Shown in pieces: positions 35,455 through 43,374 of a stretch of 64,000 bases of DNA. This DNA comes from Thermobifida halotolerans (lineage in GTDB: Bacteria; Actinomycetota; Actinomycetes; Streptosporangiales; Streptosporangiaceae). The notes under the pieces are model-generated. The model worked only from the letters and a program-made list of their open reading frames with translations. It ran no database searches and was not told the DNA's origin. Position 1 is the first letter of the stretch. Every line of letters begins with the position of its first letter. Both the position numbers and the translations under genes were made by a program. Where the stretch lies: NCBI RefSeq assembly GCF_003574835.2, contig NZ_CP063196.1:3968001-4032000 (forward strand), read 5' to 3'.

Positions 35455-36270
35455 ATGGACGTCGTGCCCCCACCTCCCCGGGACGAGACCGACCTTCTGG
35501 TCAGGATGGAGCGCAACCTGGCCGAACACGCCTCCTGCCTGCAACGGGACACCCCCGCGATGACCGTCGCGGAGACGGGCGACCTGGTGGTCGCCGACAG
35601 CCGCCTCGACGACGACACCTTCAACATCGTCGCCCTGGCGCGCTTCACCGCCGACACCGCCGACGCCCGCATCGCCCGGACGGTCGAGGAGCTGACCGCG
35701 ACGGGGCGCCGCTTCTCCTGGTGGGTCGGCCCCGCATCGACCCCGCTCGACCTGTCGGCCCGACTGGCCGCCGCCGGTCTGGACGTGTCGGAGCGCGAGA
35801 CGGCCATGTGGGCTCCACTCGACGACCTCCCCGCCCAGCCCCCGCCCGACGGACTGGCCATCCACCCGGTCGCCACCCCCCAGCAGTTGGCCGACTACGC
35901 GGCCGTCATCGCCGCGAACTGGGACCCTCCGGCGGCGACCGTCCACCGGTTCTTCGCCGAGGCCGCCCCGGCGGCGCTCGCTCCCCACTGCCCGGTCCAC
36001 TACCTGGTGGGCTACCACGCGGACCAGCCGGTCTGCTCGGCCGAGGTCTGCCACCACGCGGGGGTCGCGGGCGTCTACAACATCTGCACGCGGGCCGAGT
36101 ACCGACGGCGCGGCTTCGGCGGCGCCATCACCCTCGCCGCGCTGCGCTCCGCCCGGAGCCGGGGATACCGGACAGCGGTCCTCCAGGCGTCGCCCGAGGG
36201 AGAACCGGTCTACCGGCGTCTGGGCTTCCGTCCCTGCGGCGCCTACACCGAATACGCCGTCGTCCCCTGA
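35455..36270 (+). CDS. GNAT-family N-acetyltransferase
   Basis: A 271-residue protein. The C-terminal GNAT domain (about 130-270) has the acetyl-CoA motif [10 protein letters not shown] near residues 219-228, preceded by the strand [11 protein letters not shown] and followed by [10 protein letters not shown]. The N-terminal ~125 residues look like a second, degenerate GNAT-like half ([23 protein letters not shown]). The substrate is unknown. The ATG at 35455 is divergent from the copper operon, and their promoters share about 130 bp. It ends close to the convergent channel gene. Confidence 0.85.
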   Translation: MDVVPPPPRDETDLLVRMERNLAEHASCLQRDTPAMTVAETGDLVVADSRLDDDTFNIVALARFTADTADARIARTVEELTATGRRFSWWVGPASTPLDLSARLAAAGLDVSERETAMWAPLDDLPAQPPPDGLAIHPVATPQQLADYAAVIAANWDPPAATVHRFFAEAAPAALAPHCPVHYLVGYHADQPVCSAEVCHHAGVAGVYNICTRAEYRRRGFGGAITLAALRSARSRGYRTAVLQASPEGEPVYRRLGFRPCGAYTEYAVVP

Positions 36271-36328
36271 CTCCCGCACCCGCCCGGAGCGCGTCCGTCC
36301 GTTCCGGGCGTCGGCCGCCCGGGGCCGA

Positions 36329-36910
36329 CTAGGCGCGCTCGCGCAGCCGGGCCATCTCGGAGCGCAGGGCCCGGAGTTCGGCGAGGATCTCCTCGTAGCG
36401 CGCGTCCGCCTCCGCGCCGCCGCCCTCGTGCTCCAGAGCCTCCACGGCGACCGCGATGAACAGGTTCAGCGCGATGAAGGTGGAGGCGAGGATGTAGCCG
36501 ACGAAGAAGATCCACGACAGCGGCTCGTGCTCGGTCACCGTCTTGGCGATCTCCCCCCAACTGTCCCCGGTCATGATCTGGAAGAGGGTGAACGGCGAGG
36601 CGAAGAGGTCCCCGAAGTACTCGGGTGAGATGTCGCGGAACAGCTTGGTCGCCATCACCGCCGCCACGTACAGCAGCAGCGTCACCAGCAGCGCGATGGA
36701 GGCCATTCCCGGCAGCGCCTTGAGCAGGCCCGCGACGACGTGCCGCAGGCTGGGGACCGCCGAGAGCAGCCGAAGTACCCGCAGCATCCGCAGCACGGCG
36801 AACGGCCCCGAGGTGGGCAGCAGCGCGGCGGCCACGATGACCAGGTCGAACCAGCTCCACGGATCGGCGAAGAAGTCCCTGCGGTGGGCGTAGATCCGCG
36901 TCGCGAGCAC
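36329..36910 (-). CDS. N-terminally truncated voltage-gated sodium channel
   Basis: The sequence matches the second part of a NaChBac-type bacterial channel. It begins at the end of S2 ([19 protein letters not shown]), then S3, an S4 with regularly spaced arginines ([11 protein letters not shown]), S5, the pore helix and selectivity filter ([10 protein letters not shown]), S6 ([15 protein letters not shown]) and a C-terminal coiled coil. S1 and most of S2 are absent, and sequence upstream of about 36910 has no similarity to them. I used GTG 36910; GTG 37015 is possible but overlaps the divergent gene. The protein may be non-functional, or a pore-only remnant. Confidence 0.6.
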   Translation of the reverse strand: MLATRIYAHRRDFFADPWSWFDLVIVAAALLPTSGPFAVLRMLRVLRLLSAVPSLRHVVAGLLKALPGMASIALLVTLLLYVAAVMATKLFRDISPEYFGDLFASPFTLFQIMTGDSWGEIAKTVTEHEPLSWIFFVGYILASTFIALNLFIAVAVEALEHEGGGAEADARYEEILAELRALRSEMARLRERA

Positions 36911-37006
36911 GCCCCGACCCCCGCTTTCCGCATCCGAATCGGAACTCTCCGCAACATCGGCGCATCGGAGGGGGTAGAGGGGGGTGGGCCGCGGAGGAGG
37001 AGTGCG

Positions 37007-37192
37007 ATGGAGCACAGGCAGTCAATTCCGCTCGGTCTCGGCATCGGGACCGGCATGGGCATCGCCCTGGGCAGCCTGGTCGGGCTGCTGCTCGGCGGAG
37101 TCCCCGTGGGGATCGGCGTCGGGTTCGCCGCCGGATCGAGCACCGGGATCTTTCTCGGCGTGCTGTGTGGCAGACGGGCCCCGACCGAGTGA
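37007..37192 (+). CDS. Glycine-zipper membrane miniprotein (61 aa)
   Basis: A 61-residue protein made almost wholly of two hydrophobic segments with G-x-G-x-G spacing (LGLGIGTGMGIALG and VGIGVGFAAG), ended by a basic CGRRAPTE. GGAGGAGG before the ATG gives strong translation. A second miniprotein of the same build lies at 37896, and a DivIVA-motif repeat protein sits between them. Such glycine zippers promote tight helix packing in membranes. Function unknown. Confidence 0.7.
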   Translation: MEHRQSIPLGLGIGTGMGIALGSLVGLLLGGVPVGIGVGFAAGSSTGIFLGVLCGRRAPTE

Positions 37193-37307
37193 CCGTGTGG
37201 TGCGGCCGGGCGGAGCAGGAGCCCGCCCGGCCGCACCGCGGTCGGTTTCTCCTCACGAGGCGAGACACCCGGTGTGGTTGGATAAGCAGAACTCAGAAAG
37301 GGTGCGT

Positions 37308-37805
37308 ATGGGAGAAACCCCCCAGAACAGTGTCCCGGCTCCGGTGTTCGACGTGGTGTTGCGCGGCTACGACCGCGGCCAGGTCGAGGGATTCGTCGCG
37401 CTTGTGCTCGGCGCGGACGGCGATGGGGAGTCCCTGCCCGCGGGCAGCTACCCACCGGCGTTCGACGTGGTGCTGCGCGGCTACGACCGGGCCCAGGTCG
37501 ACCGGTGGATCGCCGAGACCGCGGGCGCCGTCGCACAGTCCGCGCCGGGGGCGGGCGAGGAACGTGTCCGGCTGCCCGGAACGTATTCGATCCCGGTGTT
37601 CGACGTGGTGTTGCGCGGCTACGACCGCGGCCAGGTCGACGCGGTGGCCCGCCGGATCTCCGCCACCGTCGCGGGGGACGGCTCCGTCCCGGCCATCACC
37701 CGGGAGGAGGCCAGGACGGCGACCTTCCGCGTGGTGCTGCGCGGCTACGACCGGCCCCAGGTGCAGTCCTGGATCGAGGAAGCGCTTCCGGGACTTCCCG
37801 ACTGA
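37308..37805 (+). CDS. Protein with four DivIVA-type 'VVLRGYDRxQV' repeats
   Basis: A 165-residue protein with four copies of F-(D/R)-V-V-L-R-G-Y-D-R-x-Q-V at about 14-26, 52-64, 98-110 and 140-152. This matches the conserved N-terminal motif of DivIVA/Wag31 proteins (F-x-x-x-L-R-G-Y-D-x-x-x-V), which binds curved membrane. Normal DivIVA proteins have one copy followed by a long coiled coil; here no coiled coil is present and spacers vary from 25 to 33 residues. Copies 1 and 3 are identical over more than 40 bases of DNA, so at least one duplication is recent. GAAAGG precedes the ATG. A role at poles or septa is inferred from the motif. Confidence 0.75.
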   Translation: MGETPQNSVPAPVFDVVLRGYDRGQVEGFVALVLGADGDGESLPAGSYPPAFDVVLRGYDRAQVDRWIAETAGAVAQSAPGAGEERVRLPGTYSIPVFDVVLRGYDRGQVDAVARRISATVAGDGSVPAITREEARTATFRVVLRGYDRPQVQSWIEEALPGLPD

Positions 37806-37895
37806 CCCGCCCTCCTCTCCTCCGACCAGGAACCGGGCACCGCCCGCGTCCGTCGGAAAAGAGAGCGAAGCAACCGACCACGGCGGGGAGACGGC

Positions 37896-38093
37896 ATGGC
37901 GGACCGCAAAGCGAACAACGCGAGCGCGGGCATGGGCGCGGGCCTGGCCATCGGCATCGCGATCGGCGCCAGCCTGGGGATCGCCCTGGACAACCTGATG
38001 CTGGGCCTCGGAATCGGCCTGGGCATCGGCGTCGCGATCGGCTCGGGCATGGGGGTGGCCGCCAACAGCGGGAAGCGGAAGTCCGGAGACTGA
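37896..38093 (+). CDS. Glycine-zipper membrane miniprotein (65 aa)
   Basis: A 65-residue protein with a short polar N-terminus (MADRKANNAS), two helices of A/G-I-G-x-x-I-G pattern (AGLAIGIAIGASLGIAL and LGLGIGLGIGVAIGSGMG) and a basic tail (GKRKSGD). GGGGAGA precedes the ATG. It resembles the miniprotein at 37007 in composition and layout, and the pair flank the DivIVA-motif protein. Likely membrane-inserted; function unknown. Confidence 0.75.
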   Translation: MADRKANNASAGMGAGLAIGIAIGASLGIALDNLMLGLGIGLGIGVAIGSGMGVAANSGKRKSGD

Positions 38094-38243
38094 ACCGGGC
38101 CGCTTCCGGGGGCGCCCGGCACGCGGTTGTGCGAGGTTGCCGTTCCGGACCCCGGGGTAGGAAGGTCACACCGGCGTGCCGGAGCCGGTCAGCGCTCCGG
38201 CCGCCCACCCGCCCCGACACACACCGAGAAGCCGAGACCCGCG

Positions 38244-38717
38244 ATGCTCCGTCCCATCGGCCCAGGCCCCGGTTACCGCCTGGCGCACACCCTGACCTCC
38301 GACCCCGGACCGACCGCGGTGCTTCCCCGGTACGAGACCTGGCCCATACCCATCGCCCGGGTTCCCGGCCGCACCGCGCGGGCCGCGGCCACCTGCGGAA
38401 CCTGCGGGCTGACCCTGCGGTACCGGTTGCTCAGCACGGGCCCCACCGTCGCGCTGCGCGCCCTGTGGGCGGTGCTCTTCGCGGTCTTCGCCCTCTGCTT
38501 CGCGGCGACGATGTACTACTTCCTCATGGGGCCAGCGGACAACACGGTCCGCCTGCCCGGTGCGCTGCTCTTCCTCGGCACGCTGGCGGCACCGGTCCTG
38601 GCCTACTCCACCGGCCGCCAGCTCCTCCTGGAGACCGGCCTGCACGGCCCCGGACGGCTGGTCGGCCACAAGGGCCACGTCCTGACCCCCAGTCCGGACA
38701 GGGACATCCCCGACTGA
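38244..38717 (+). CDS. Two-helix membrane protein of unknown function
   Basis: A 157-residue protein. A polar N-terminal region of about 55 residues contains ATCGTCGLTLRYR with a C-x-x-C pair, then two membrane helices (about 73-95, WAVLFAVFALCFAATMYYFLMG, and 103-123). A short polar tail ends in SPDRDIPD. I do not recognise a family. The start at 38244 was chosen because the sequence before it reads as non-coding; there is no clear ribosome-binding site. It is the last gene of a rightward series of small membrane-associated proteins. Confidence 0.6.
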   Translation: MLRPIGPGPGYRLAHTLTSDPGPTAVLPRYETWPIPIARVPGRTARAAATCGTCGLTLRYRLLSTGPTVALRALWAVLFAVFALCFAATMYYFLMGPADNTVRLPGALLFLGTLAAPVLAYSTGRQLLLETGLHGPGRLVGHKGHVLTPSPDRDIPD

Positions 38718-38728
38718 GAGAAACCAGA

Positions 38729-38757
38729 AAGCCCGGAACCTCAAGGGTTCCGGGCTT
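38729..38757 (-). terminator. Terminator of the tRNA cluster
   Basis: AAGCCCGGAACC (38729-38740) pairs with GGTTCCGGGCTT (38746-38757). Read leftward it is followed by a T-rich tail, just past tRNA-Phe. It can also end the rightward gene at 38717. Confidence 0.8.
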
Positions 38758-38775
38758 CTGCGCTGCCTGTCGGAG

Positions 38776-38849
38776 TGGCCAGGGGCGGGGTCGAACCGCC
38801 GACCTTCCGCTTTTCAGGCGGACGCTCGTACCAACTGAGCTACCTGGCC
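38776..38849 (-). tRNA. tRNA-Phe (GAA)
   Basis: A complete cloverleaf on the minus strand. The acceptor stem is GGCCAGG with CCTGGCC, the anticodon stem TCCGC/GCGGA with loop CTGAAAA (anticodon GAA), and the T arm GGCGG-TTCGACC-CCGCC. Discriminator A; CCA is not encoded. Confidence 0.95.
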
Positions 38850-38875
38850 CCAGCCACACTCTACCGTGAGCCGAG

Positions 38876-38950
38876 CGGTCCTGACGGGATTTGAACCCGC
38901 GGCCTCCACCTTGACAGGGTGGCGAGCACTCCAAACTGCTCCACAGGACC
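38876..38950 (-). tRNA. tRNA-Asp (GTC)
   Basis: Cloverleaf on the minus strand: acceptor GGTCCTG with CAGGACC, anticodon arm CCACC-CTGTCAA-GGTGG (anticodon GTC), T arm GCGGG-TTCAAAT-CCCGT. Discriminator G, as expected for tRNA-Asp. Confidence 0.95.
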
Positions 38951-39064
38951 TTGCTATTTATTTTGTCCGCCTTGTCCGCGTCTTTCCTGATTCTATCAGG
39001 TCTTTCGCGTCCTCCGCGCGGTCTTCATTCTGTCAGACTTCGACAGTGCTTCGGACCGTTGCCG

Positions 39065-39137
39065 TACCCCCAACGGGATTCGAACCCGCGTTACCGCCTT
39101 GAAAGGGCGGCGTCCTAGGCCACTAGACGATGGGGGC
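39065..39137 (-). tRNA. tRNA-Glu (TTC)
   Basis: Cloverleaf on the minus strand: acceptor GCCCCCA with TGGGGGT, anticodon arm CCGCC-CTTTCAA-GGCGG (anticodon TTC), T arm with GGTTCGAATCC. First tRNA of the leftward Glu-Asp-Phe cluster. Confidence 0.95.
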
Positions 39138-39192
39138 CTCGACGACGAACGAGTCGTCATTTCCCGTTTCGTCTGCCGTCGGGGACGGGTTA

Positions 39193-39222
39193 AGCATAGG
39201 GGACATCGGGACCAAGTGCCAA
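39193..39222 (-). promoter_or_regulatory. Predicted promoter of the tRNA cluster
   Basis: Leftward TTGGCA (39217-39222), 18-bp spacer, TATGCT (39193-39198), about 55 bp before tRNA-Glu. Confidence 0.5.
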
Positions 39223-39239
39223 AGTGGTTTCCCGCCCCG

Positions 39240-40847
39240 TCACTGCGGCGACCCCGTGGCGGTGGGAGTGGGCGTCGGCGCCCCCGTGGGCGTGGAGGTG
39301 GGCGACGGCGTCACGGACGGTCCGGGAGTGGCCGGCAACGGGACGATCTCCCGGTCGGGGTCGGTCTCCACGTGCCGTTCGATCTGCGCCGAACTCAGCC
39401 CCAGTCCGCCCAGGGTGATGTCGTCCCACGCGTGGAGACGCTTGGTCTCGGCGTCGAAGTACAGCACCGACGCCTCGTACGGAGTGGGCTCGTCGTGCTC
39501 CAGACCGCGCAGCCCCGCACCGCCCGTGGAACCCTGCACGAAGAACCGGGTGCCGGTCTCCCGCACCTCCGTCCAGCGCTTGTGGCCGTGCCCCGACAGC
39601 ACCAGCGGCACCACCCCGCTGAACGCCGCCCCCTGGAGCGGATCGTGCAGCACCGCGACGTCCACCGGCGGGTCGGCGTCCTCGATGCCGCGCGCCTGCT
39701 CCGCGCCGATCGCGGCGACCTCCTCGTTGGTCGGGTTGTCCAGCGCCTTGTCCGGCGTGAAGCGGGGGTCGCCCGCCCCGTAGAAACGCAGCCCCGCCAC
39801 CTCGGCGATGTCGTCGTCCAGCACCACCGCGTTGGGCTGCGCCGCGACCGCGCGCTGGGTGCCCATCGAGTCGTGGTTGCCGCGCACCCACACGTACGGC
39901 ACGTCCAGGTCGGCGATCTGGTCCATGAAGACGTCCTCGGCGGCGCTGCCCCGGTCGCTGATGTCCCCGGAGTCGACGACCACGTGCACCTGGAACTGCT
40001 CCACCAGGGAGCCGATGACCTCCCACGCCGCCGGGTTGAGGTGCAGGTCCGAGACGTGCAGGACCCGGATGGTGGAGGCGTCCTGCTCGTAGACGGGCAG
40101 CGCCGACGTCACCTGGTACAACTGCGAGACGTTGCCGACCAGGCCCGCCAACTGGGCCTGGTACTCGGAGAAGTGGTTGATCACGTCCTCCGCGCTGCCC
40201 ACCACCTGCGGGGCGCCCGCGAGCAGACCGGTGTAGCGGGGTTCGGCGATCGCTCCCGGGTTGAAGGTCAGGTACGTCGCCCCGCTCCCCGCGACCAGCA
40301 TCGTCAGCGCGGTGAGCGCGCTGAGCAGGGCGCGCGCCCAACTGCGGAAGAGCAGCAGCGCCCCCAGGGCCGCGGTGCCGACCGAGAACAGCACGGCCCG
40401 CCACGCCAGGGCCACGATCCCCTGCTTCAGGTCCGAGACGATGCTCGCGCCGAGCCGGTTGATCGAGTCGGGGTTCTGGAACATCTCCTCGGCCGCGGCG
40501 AGCCGGATCTCGGCGATCGTGGCCTCGAAGCGCAGCGGCGCGGCGTGCGTGTCGAAGGCCAGCTTGCCGAGGGGGGCGATGTTGATGACGGTCTCGCCGT
40601 GCCATGAGGGGCTGACACTGAGATTGACGTCGGCCGGGCCGACCGGGGTGAGCACCTGGCCGCCCACGGCCAGTCCGACCCATCCGCCGGCGATTCCGGC
40701 GAGGAGAACCGCCGCGACACGCCACACCCAGCCCCGGCGCACCCGCCCGAACCAGTTCCGCAGCCTCCCCCAGACCTCCGGGTGGAAGGCCGGACCGATC
40801 CGGGCAAGGACTGCTCGCCGCTCCACCGCGTCGCCTCCCAAGGTCAC
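39240..40847 (-). CDS. Membrane-anchored metallophosphoesterase
   Basis: A 535-residue protein. N-terminal helices at about 42-64 and 150-200 place a beta-rich segment outside the membrane. The calcineurin-like phosphoesterase domain (about 265-480) retains all metal-ligand motifs: VSDLHLN, DSGDISDRG, RGNHDS, and VLSGHGH near the C-terminus. The last ~50 residues are a Pro/Thr/Ser-rich low-complexity tail. It probably hydrolyses a phosphoester at the membrane; the substrate is unknown. The GTG at 40847 lacks a good ribosome-binding site, and GTG 40823 is an alternative. Confidence 0.87.
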   Translation of the reverse strand: MTLGGDAVERRAVLARIGPAFHPEVWGRLRNWFGRVRRGWVWRVAAVLLAGIAGGWVGLAVGGQVLTPVGPADVNLSVSPSWHGETVINIAPLGKLAFDTHAAPLRFEATIAEIRLAAAEEMFQNPDSINRLGASIVSDLKQGIVALAWRAVLFSVGTAALGALLLFRSWARALLSALTALTMLVAGSGATYLTFNPGAIAEPRYTGLLAGAPQVVGSAEDVINHFSEYQAQLAGLVGNVSQLYQVTSALPVYEQDASTIRVLHVSDLHLNPAAWEVIGSLVEQFQVHVVVDSGDISDRGSAAEDVFMDQIADLDVPYVWVRGNHDSMGTQRAVAAQPNAVVLDDDIAEVAGLRFYGAGDPRFTPDKALDNPTNEEVAAIGAEQARGIEDADPPVDVAVLHDPLQGAAFSGVVPLVLSGHGHKRWTEVRETGTRFFVQGSTGGAGLRGLEHDEPTPYEASVLYFDAETKRLHAWDDITLGGLGLSSAQIERHVETDPDREIVPLPATPGPSVTPSPTSTPTGAPTPTPTATGSPQ

Positions 40848-40914
40848 CAGTGCTCACGGACGCCGCTGCCACGGCCCTTCGCTTTCCCTACCCCTGTGGC
40901 GCACAATACGAGAC

Positions 40915-41259
40915 GTGATCGAAACTTCCCGCCGCCACTTCGAGGAGCTCGTCGCGGACGCCCTGGACTCCATTCCACCCGAACTGACGAGCTACATCGA
41001 CAACGTGGTGATCACCATCGCCGAGAACCCCCCGGTGCCGGGACTGCTCGGTCTGTACGAGGGCGTGCCGCTGACCGAGCGGGGAGACAGCTACAGCGGG
41101 GTGCTACCGGACCGGATCCTCATCTACTGGCGGGAGATCCTCGCGATCTGCGACACCGAGGAGGACGTCGTGGACGAGGTGCGGATCACCGTGGTCCACG
41201 AGATCGCCCACCATTTCGGGATCGACGACGAACGCCTGCATGAACTCGGCTGGTCCTGA
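40915..41259 (+). CDS. Metallopeptidase-family zincin
   Basis: A 114-residue protein of the small 'metallopeptidase family' (DUF1025-like) with zinc motif H95-E-x-x-H99 in VVHEIAHHFG. Other family features are LTSYIDNVVITIAENPP, LLGLYEGVPL and PDRILIYWREI. It is probably a minimal zincin; whether it is an active peptidase is not settled for the family. The GTG at 40915 has no ribosome-binding site. It is read away from the metallophosphoesterase with under 70 bp between, so the promoters overlap. Confidence 0.85.
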   Translation: MIETSRRHFEELVADALDSIPPELTSYIDNVVITIAENPPVPGLLGLYEGVPLTERGDSYSGVLPDRILIYWREILAICDTEEDVVDEVRITVVHEIAHHFGIDDERLHELGWS

Positions 41260-41449
41260 ATCGGACCGGAATCGCCGACAACGCGACCGAAACCGCGGAC
41301 GGACAACCGCCAAAAGCGCGATCAACGGTGTGAGATGCCGAACGAAACCGCGCGATTTCGGTAAACCGCTTGCCAATCTCGCCAGCTCCAGGGACGCTAT
41401 GTCATCAGACGACGACTTATAGTGACTGAGTGCGAGGGGTCGGCGAAGA

Positions 41450-42811
41450 GTGCGTAATCCGCGTGCGGACAGTTTCGGCCATGGTATTCCACGACAGAGC
41501 GACGGACGGCACGAACAGCTGCCCGCGTTCGAGGACTCCGGCCACGCCGACCCGCCCGCAGCCCCCTCGCCGCCCTCCAACTGGCGCAGCGGCTACCGAG
41601 ACGTGCTCCGCATCGGCGAGTTCCGGGCGCTGTGGTTGGCCCACGCGCTGTCGATGACCGGCAGCTACCTGCTGAACATCGCCGTGGCGGTGCTGGTGTA
41701 CCAGCGCACCGACTCCGCTCTGGCCACCGGCCTCACCCTCGCGTTGACCTTCCTGCCCCCGCTCATCGCGGGACCGCTGCTGTCGGGCCTGGCCGACCTG
41801 CTGCCCCGCCGCCGCATCATGATCGTCAGCGACGTGGTGCGCGCCGTGCTGGTCGCGTGCATCAGCATTCCCGGACTCCCGGTGGGGGCCATCTGGCTGT
41901 TGCTGTTCTGCTCGGTGCTGCCCACCATCCCGTTCGGCGCGGCCCGGGCCGCGCTACTGACCCAGATCGCCCAGGGCGAGCGCTTCGTCGCCGGTTCCAC
42001 CCTCATCAACCTCACCTCCCAGGCGGGCACCCTGGTGGGCCTGGCCGCGGGCGGCGCCGTGGTCGCCCTGATCGACGCCCGTCCCGCCGTGCTCTACAAC
42101 GGACTGACGTTCCTGGCCTCGGCGGCCATCATCGCGCTGTGGGTGCGCCCCAGGCCCGCGCCGACGGCCAGGGAGTCCGACCGCCCCTCCCTGTGGCAGG
42201 TCATGCGGGACGGACCGCGTCTGGTCCTCACCGACGCGCGGCTGCGCACCCTGGCCCTGCTCGCCTGGCTCGCCGGGTGCTACGTCATCCCCTACGGGAT
42301 CGCCACCCCGATGGCCGCGGAGATGGGCGGCGGGGCGGCGACCGCGGGTCTCATCATGGCGGCCCCGTCGATCGGGGCGATACTCGGCGGTCTCCCGCTG
42401 ACCCGCCTGGTCTCGCCGGAGACACGCACCCGCCTGCTGGGCCCCCTGGCGGTGGTCGCGTCACTCCCCCTGGTGGCCTGGGTGCTCGAACCCCCGCTGT
42501 GGGCGATGGTGCTGCTCCTGGTGGTCTCGGGCATGGCCGCGTCCTACCAGTTCGTGGCCAACGCCACGTTCGTGCTGTGCGCGCCCTCGGTCGGCCGCGG
42601 GGCGGCGTTCGGCCTGGTGGCGGCGGGACTCCAGGTCGCCCAGGGGATCAGCATCGCGGTGGCCAGCTTCCTGGTGGAACACATCGGCGCCCACCTCGTC
42701 ATCGCCTCAGCGGGCGCCGTGGGTGCCCTGGGCGCCGCCGCCCTGGCGCTGCCCTGGTCCCGCCTGTCCCCCGGCGCGGTCAGGATGATGCAGGACGGCC
42801 CGGAGCGGTAG
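41450..42811 (+). CDS. MFS transporter
   Basis: A 453-residue permease with about 12 hydrophobic helices after an unusually long (~50-residue) polar N-terminus. The loop 2-3 motif reads GLADLLPRRRIMIVSD, and the family resembles the Bcr/MdtH or enterobactin-exporter (EntS-like) type of MFS efflux protein. TATAGT at 41417-41422 is a plausible -10. The GTG at 41450 is used, but a later start closer to the first helix (after NWRSGYRDVLRIGEF) cannot be excluded. It stands alone, so the substrate is not suggested by neighbours. Confidence 0.8.
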   Translation: MRNPRADSFGHGIPRQSDGRHEQLPAFEDSGHADPPAAPSPPSNWRSGYRDVLRIGEFRALWLAHALSMTGSYLLNIAVAVLVYQRTDSALATGLTLALTFLPPLIAGPLLSGLADLLPRRRIMIVSDVVRAVLVACISIPGLPVGAIWLLLFCSVLPTIPFGAARAALLTQIAQGERFVAGSTLINLTSQAGTLVGLAAGGAVVALIDARPAVLYNGLTFLASAAIIALWVRPRPAPTARESDRPSLWQVMRDGPRLVLTDARLRTLALLAWLAGCYVIPYGIATPMAAEMGGGAATAGLIMAAPSIGAILGGLPLTRLVSPETRTRLLGPLAVVASLPLVAWVLEPPLWAMVLLLVVSGMAASYQFVANATFVLCAPSVGRGAAFGLVAAGLQVAQGISIAVASFLVEHIGAHLVIASAGAVGALGAAALALPWSRLSPGAVRMMQDGPER

Positions 42812-42946
42812 GACCCGTTCGGCGGGCCGTCGGCGCCGTCTCCCGCCGCCGCGGCGCCTCAGGCGCGCCCCCCGGCTCCCCCACCCGCTGGAAGATGTCA
42901 CTGGGAAGCCGGGAGACCCGTCCGGACAGGGCGCGCAGAGTCCAGC

Positions 42947-43207
42947 TCACAGCTTGGACTCCTTGCCCTGGAAGGTGCGGATGATGTGCTCCAGCACCGA
43001 GGAGCCCGCCCCCTCCTCGGGGATCACCAGCCAGGCGATGATGTAGAGCAGGACGCCGCTGCCGCCCAGCAGGGTGAAGACGGCGAAGGCGAGACGGATG
43101 AGGTTGGCGTCCACCCCGAGGAACTCGCCGATACCGCCGCACACTCCGGTGATTATCCGGTTGCTGCCACTGCGTCGCAGGGTCTTCTTCGTGAAGTTCT
43201 CGCTCAT
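42947..43207 (-). CDS. PspC-domain membrane protein
   Basis: An 86-residue protein. The PspC domain (about 8-65) includes RIITGVCGGIGEFLGVD, a motif of phage-shock protein C, and a membrane helix (LAFAVFTLLGGSGVLLYIIAWLV). A short soluble tail ends QGKESKL. PspC proteins sense or respond to envelope stress, but the actinobacterial stand-alone forms have no defined partner. The ATG at 43207 follows GGAAA. The gene is monocistronic. Confidence 0.85.
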   Translation of the reverse strand: MSENFTKKTLRRSGSNRIITGVCGGIGEFLGVDANLIRLAFAVFTLLGGSGVLLYIIAWLVIPEEGAGSSVLEHIIRTFQGKESKL

Positions 43208-43304
43208 GTTTCCAGACTGCCCGCGGTGGAGCGGTTCTCCCATCGGGAAGTCCCCTGGGCCGCCCCTGAGCCGACCCTGAGCGCGTTCCGGTGGACGCGG
43301 GGAC

Positions 43305-43354
43305 GGTGCCGGCCCCGGCCGCGGGGAGATCCGCCCGCGGCCGGGGCCGGCACC
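43305..43354 (-). terminator. Terminator of the asparaginase-AGCS operon
   Basis: A perfect 21-bp stem (43305-43325 with 43334-43354) and an 8-nt loop just beyond the AGCS stop codon. Confidence 0.8.
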
Positions 43355-43374
43355 GGGGAGGCCCGGCCTCCGGG

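Noticed and set aside
37308-37805. Repeats considered as a CRISPR array
   Set aside because: The repeated DNA is in frame, encodes the VVLRGYDR motif and has spacers that are coding and unequal in length.
38776-39137. tRNA trio as an attachment site for an integrated element
   Set aside because: No integrase, phage gene or direct repeat of a tRNA 3' end was found nearby.
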